A DNA stretch of 31,876 nt from Lentisphaeraceae bacterium. Its GTDB lineage: Bacteria; Verrucomicrobiota; Kiritimatiellia; RFP12; DVOR01. Numbering within the stretch: the stretch's first letter is position 1; each line of letters opens with the position of its first letter. Made by a program: the position numbers and the translations under genes. The notes below the pieces were generated by a model. It was not told the DNA's origin, searched no databases, and worked only from the letters and a program-made list of their open reading frames with translations. Where the stretch lies: assembly GCA_004555175.1 (NCBI GenBank), contig SFJE01000025.1, positions 1 through 31,876 on the forward strand. Direction: 5' to 3'. Below, one piece after another: positions 29,218 through 31,876 of this stretch.

Positions 29218-31515
29218 TTAGGGGTTCAACGCCGCTTCGCCATAGCGCTGGCGGCACTCTGCGCGCAGGGTCTCGGCTTCGCGGGTGCGCCCGGCGGCTT
29301 CCAACAGGCCAATCGCCCCGCGGAAGGCTTCGGGCACCAACGCCGGATCGTCATAGAAGATGATGAGGTTCATATAGGCCCGCAGGGCGGCATCCTTTTC
29401 GCCCAACTGCGCTTCGGCCTTCGCCAAGCCCGCGTAAGCCCGGCCGCGTAGCGCCAGGGTGGCAGGCTCGGAGCCCTTGGTGCGCTCGGTGGCCAGGCGG
29501 AAGGCATCGCGCGCCTTGGCGGCATCCCCAAGGGCCAGGTAGAGCCGACCGGCCCCATAGGCCGCTTGCGCATCGTAAATCGTGGGCTGTTGGGCGGCTT
29601 TGAGGGCCTGCTCATAGGCGGCTAGGGCCGTCGCCGGCTGCCCTGCCCCCTCGGTTGCGCGCCCCAAAAGCACCTGCGCAAGCACGCGGTCGACCTCCTG
29701 GGCGGCCGGATGGGCGGACATTGTCCGGGCGGCCGCCTCGGCCTCGGCCCACGCCTGGCGCTCCAACTGGAACTCGGCGAGCCAACGCAAGTAGGGCGGC
29801 GAGAGGGCTGCGGCATCCTTCAGCCCCAAGAGCGGCTGCAAGAGGGCGGCGGCCTCTTCGCCTCGGCCCAGCGTGTGGAGCGCCTGAGCGCGCCGCAGCG
29901 AGGCATCCACCGTCCGGGCGTGGTCGAGCGGGGTCGGTCCATCGGCCCCTTCGCGGAAGGAGAGCGCCTTGCCGAGCGCCTGCTCGGCGGCCGTGAAGTC
30001 CTGATGATTAAAGAAGATGAGCCCGCGCAGATAGGCGGCCTCGGCCAGGGCCTTGCCGGCGGGGAAGCGCGTGAGATACTCATCGAGCGCGGCGGCGGCC
30101 CCGGCGGTATCGCGGTCGGCTAAGGCCAAGCGCGCCTGCAACATCAAGGCCTGGGGCACCACTTCGGCATTCCCGCTCGCGATGGCCAGACGCAACGCGC
30201 TCTCCGAACGGTCGGGCAACTGGGCCTGTTGGAAGGCGTAGGCGGCGGCGTAGGCGGCCTTGGGGGCGATTTCAAAGGTGGGCCAGCGCTCAGCGGTTTG
30301 CATCCACGCTTCGCCAGCGAGCGCCCAATCCTTCTCCTCCTGCGCCAACCATCCGAGCCGGTAGCTGGCTTCGGCCGCGACCTCCGGCGCTGCGTGCTCC
30401 ATCAACCAGGTGGCGCACCCGCGGGCTGTGGCAATGTCCTTGGCCTTCAGGGCCGCTTCGAGCCGCAGGGGCGTCAACTGCGCCACCGCCTCATCGGAGA
30501 GCAACATCGCCACGCGCGTATAGGCCTTTAGGAAGGTCTCCGGCTGACCGCTCCGCGCGCGCATTCCCAACATCCGTTCGGCCGCCGTCGGCGCTTCGCG
30601 GCTATTGGGGAACTCCCCAATCACGCGCTCGTAGGCGGTGATGGCCCCCTGCGTGTCACCAAAGGCCGTTGCGACTGCCCCTGCGAGCATCAAGCGCTCG
30701 GCCGTGGCCTTGGGCGAGCGCGTCTCGTCGGCGGCCAACCAGGCACGCGCGTCCTCGGGCTTGCCATCGCGCAAGGCTGCCGCCACCGCCGGAAGCAAGA
30801 GGCGGTTCTCGCCCAAGGCCTTTTCGCCTGCCTCGCGGGCGAAGGCCACCGTGGCGCCATAATCCTGCGCAGCATAGGCCACCGACATTCCGCGCACGGC
30901 CAACTTTGCGCGCGCTTCCGCCTCCTTCTCGGCCTGGAGCACCTGCTTGTAGCGCGCGATCGCCTCGGGGGCTTGACCCGCCTTGGCCGCCAACTCAGCC
31001 AGCGCTACCTGCGCGTGCAGCGCATAGGCGCTCTTGCCCTCGGAGAGAATGCGGTAGAGCGTCGAGGCATCCTGCCCGCGCCCCAACGCTTCGTAGCACT
31101 GCCCCAAGAGGAACTTTGAGGCTGCCGAGAGCTCCGGCGTGGTCCGCCCCGTGGCCGCCGTCTCCAAGAGCGGCCTCGCCGCCTCGGCTTGTCCCTCCTG
31201 CAAGAGCAGCCGCGCCAGCGCCAACTGCGCGGCCAAGCGCCGATCGCCCGGGGTCACCGCCATCACGCGCCGATACTGCGCCTGCGCATCCGCCGAGCGC
31301 CCCAACTTCTCGTAGCACCCCGCCAACGCCTGCCGCGCGTCCGCCTCGACTGCGGCCTCCGGCTTCTCGTTCGCCAAATACGCCTCATACTCCGTGGCCG
31401 CTTGGGCCGTCATTCCGCGCCGCGCCAATCCCTCGGCAAACAGTAACCCTTCGCTCGCTGCCGCTAATGCAGCCCCAGAGCAACCGACCAAAAGCCAAAC
31501 AATCATCTGCTTCAT
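29218..31515 (-). CDS. Exported TPR-repeat protein
   Basis: 765 residues from the ATG at 31515; an upstream in-frame start at 31533 would lie inside the promoter. The N-terminus is a signal peptide (MKQMIVWLLVGCSGAALAAA), possibly a lipoprotein since Cys12 lies in VGCS, though the box is not canonical. The rest is Ala/Leu/Glu-rich helical pairs of about 34-37 residues spanning most of the length, e.g. AAVEADARQALAGCYEKLGR, AQYRRVMAVTPGDRRLAAQL and AITAYERVIGEFPNSREAP. At least a dozen tetratricopeptide-type units can be drawn. Such proteins act as periplasmic scaffolds, often in envelope or secretion complexes (BamD/YbgF-like units). It heads a five-gene operon ending in a penicillin-binding protein. 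Confidence 0.85.
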   Translation of the reverse strand: MKQMIVWLLVGCSGAALAAASEGLLFAEGLARRGMTAQAATEYEAYLANEKPEAAVEADARQALAGCYEKLGRSADAQAQYRRVMAVTPGDRRLAAQLALARLLLQEGQAEAARPLLETAATGRTTPELSAASKFLLGQCYEALGRGQDASTLYRILSEGKSAYALHAQVALAELAAKAGQAPEAIARYKQVLQAEKEAEARAKLAVRGMSVAYAAQDYGATVAFAREAGEKALGENRLLLPAVAAALRDGKPEDARAWLAADETRSPKATAERLMLAGAVATAFGDTQGAITAYERVIGEFPNSREAPTAAERMLGMRARSGQPETFLKAYTRVAMLLSDEAVAQLTPLRLEAALKAKDIATARGCATWLMEHAAPEVAAEASYRLGWLAQEEKDWALAGEAWMQTAERWPTFEIAPKAAYAAAYAFQQAQLPDRSESALRLAIASGNAEVVPQALMLQARLALADRDTAGAAAALDEYLTRFPAGKALAEAAYLRGLIFFNHQDFTAAEQALGKALSFREGADGPTPLDHARTVDASLRRAQALHTLGRGEEAAALLQPLLGLKDAAALSPPYLRWLAEFQLERQAWAEAEAAARTMSAHPAAQEVDRVLAQVLLGRATEGAGQPATALAAYEQALKAAQQPTIYDAQAAYGAGRLYLALGDAAKARDAFRLATERTKGSEPATLALRGRAYAGLAKAEAQLGEKDAALRAYMNLIIFYDDPALVPEAFRGAIGLLEAAGRTREAETLRAECRQRYGEAALNP

Positions 31516-31523
31516 ATCGTGCC

Positions 31524-31529
31524 AGTATA
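31524..31529 (-). promoter_or_regulatory. -10 element of the TPR-xseB-hemB-xer-PBP operon (leaderless)
   Basis: On the minus strand TATACT is preceded by TGTGA, the extended -10 pattern. Eight bases (GGCACGAT) separate it from the ATG at 31515, so the mRNA probably begins at or one to two bases before the start codon. No Shine-Dalgarno sequence is seen. Confidence 0.65.
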
Positions 31530-31551
31530 TCACATCCGCCCCGAGCCAACA

Positions 31552-31594
31552 TCAAACAAAAAAACTCGTTAAGACCTACTGTCTCAACGAGTTT
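31552..31594 (-). terminator. Rho-independent terminator of tRNA-Ser
   Basis: On the minus strand AAACTCGTT (31594-31586) pairs with AACGAGTTT (31570-31562), extended by GAGAC/GTCTT with one mismatch, and runs into TTTTTTTG. It begins 5 bases after the CCA end of the tRNA. Confidence 0.9.
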
Positions 31595-31598
31595 AAGA

Positions 31599-31690
31599 TG
31601 GCGGAGAGGGTGGGAGTCGAACCCACGGAGCCCATTGCTGAACTCGGCGATTTAGCAAACCGCTGCCTTCGGCCACTCGGCCACCTCTCC
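31599..31690 (-). tRNA. tRNA-Ser (anticodon GCU)
   Basis: 92 bases including an encoded CCA. The acceptor stem is GGAGAGG (31690-31684) / CCTCTCC (31609-31603). The D arm GTGGCCGAGTGGCCGAAGGC has the class II serine pattern. The anticodon stem GCGGT/ATCGC encloses loop TTGCTAA, so the anticodon is GCU, reading AGC/AGU. A long variable arm follows, then the T arm GTGGGTTCGACTCCCAC. Confidence 0.96.
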
Positions 31691-31723
31691 AAAATCGGCG
31701 CCCAATCGGGCAAAAGCGGCGCA

Positions 31724-31753
31724 ATAGTAGCAAACCCCGCCTTACACGGTCAA
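31724..31753 (-). promoter_or_regulatory. Promoter of tRNA-Ser
   Basis: On the minus strand TTGACC (31753-31748) and TACTAT (31729-31724) are 18 bases apart, with TGC preceding the -10 box. Transcription would start near 31717, about 27 bases before the tRNA 5' end. Confidence 0.65.
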
Positions 31754-31787
31754 GCAAAAAATGGTGCGCCCCCCTTTGCGCGAGTTG

Positions 31788-31793
31788 TATAAT
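31788..31793 (+). promoter_or_regulatory. Plus-strand promoter leaving the window
   Basis: TATAAT preceded by AGTTG on the plus strand, divergent from the tRNA gene. The transcript would start near 31800 and runs off the window end. No open frame with a ribosome-binding site begins before 31876. Confidence 0.5.
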
Positions 31794-31841
31794 CAACCCG
31801 AAACTTTTTACCACCGTGCAATTCGTGTGGAAAAAGGGTAT

Positions 31842-31868
31842 AAGGGGAAGAACGGAGTTCGTCCCCTT
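31842..31868 (+). other. Structured 5' leader or RNA gene start (truncated)
   Basis: AAGGGG (31842-31847) pairs with CCCCTT (31863-31868), and GAAC (31850-31853) with GTTC (31857-31860), around a GGA loop and a 2x2 internal loop. A weaker inverted repeat (CCAC...GTGTGG, with flanking T and A runs, 31805-31835) lies before it. It could be a riboswitch-like leader, an RNA gene, or a plain hairpin; the sequence ends too soon to tell. Confidence 0.4.
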
Positions 31869-31876
31869 ACCTCCCC

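Noticed and set aside
31593..31814. 73-codon minus-strand frame over the tRNA
   Set aside because: It reads through the tRNA-Ser gene and its promoter.

Overview
The window is about 31.9 kb of G+C-rich bacterial chromosome. It begins in the last ~50 bases of a 5S rRNA, so an rRNA operon lies to the left, and it closes with a tRNA-Ser(GCU). Gene content is mostly core metabolism and envelope (ClpP, HemB, Xer recombinase, EttA, PII/AmtB, RlmI, XseB, ExbB/ExbD). It also holds a GH89 glycosidase, two large SPFH/Band-7 proteins and many structured intergenic repeats. This suggests a Gram-negative heterotroph, perhaps from the Planctomycetes-Verrucomicrobia-Lentisphaerae/Kiritimatiellota side of the tree. 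That placement is an impression, not something the sequence proves.

Layout. 1-650: 5S rRNA end, terminator, and a repeat-rich stretch without a gene. 649-1845: an exported protein with a possible BECR-fold nuclease domain, then an O6-alkylguanine-DNA methyltransferase. 1967-3042 (minus): a lower-G+C pair, a small membrane protein and a GIY-YIG/DUF4357-like protein. 3419-4027: a MarC-family membrane protein. 4092-10009: GH89 alpha-N-acetylglucosaminidase followed by two paralogous SPFH proteins, each with three tandem ~60-residue N-terminal modules. 10057-12528: HrpB helicase. 13044-14726: PII protein and ammonium transporter behind a strong sigma-54 promoter match. 15187-15822: lipoprotein. 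15879-18941: metallophosphoesterase, EttA and a membrane protein. 19099-24145: exbB, exbD, a small membrane protein, a BASS-type transporter, an rlmI-like methyltransferase and a phosphohexomutase. 24616-25467: clpP and an FmdB-type zinc ribbon. 31515-25551 (minus): TPR protein, xseB, hemB, a Xer recombinase and a class B penicillin-binding protein, tightly packed with ATGA overlaps. 31599-31690 (minus): tRNA-Ser.

The gaps between genes hold the least ordinary material. Short tandem units with a 22-base period (23 in the first region) recur in several gaps. The unit sequence differs from gap to gap and the units are usually palindromic. Two arrays, upstream of marC and clpP, share sequence and end in the same 17-base motif. 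A 33-base repeat (three copies) and a 26-base hairpin module (two copies) are scattered as well. Many promoters follow one pattern, an extended -10 of the form TGTGNTATANT, and three of these place the expected transcription start on or next to the ATG, suggesting leaderless mRNAs.
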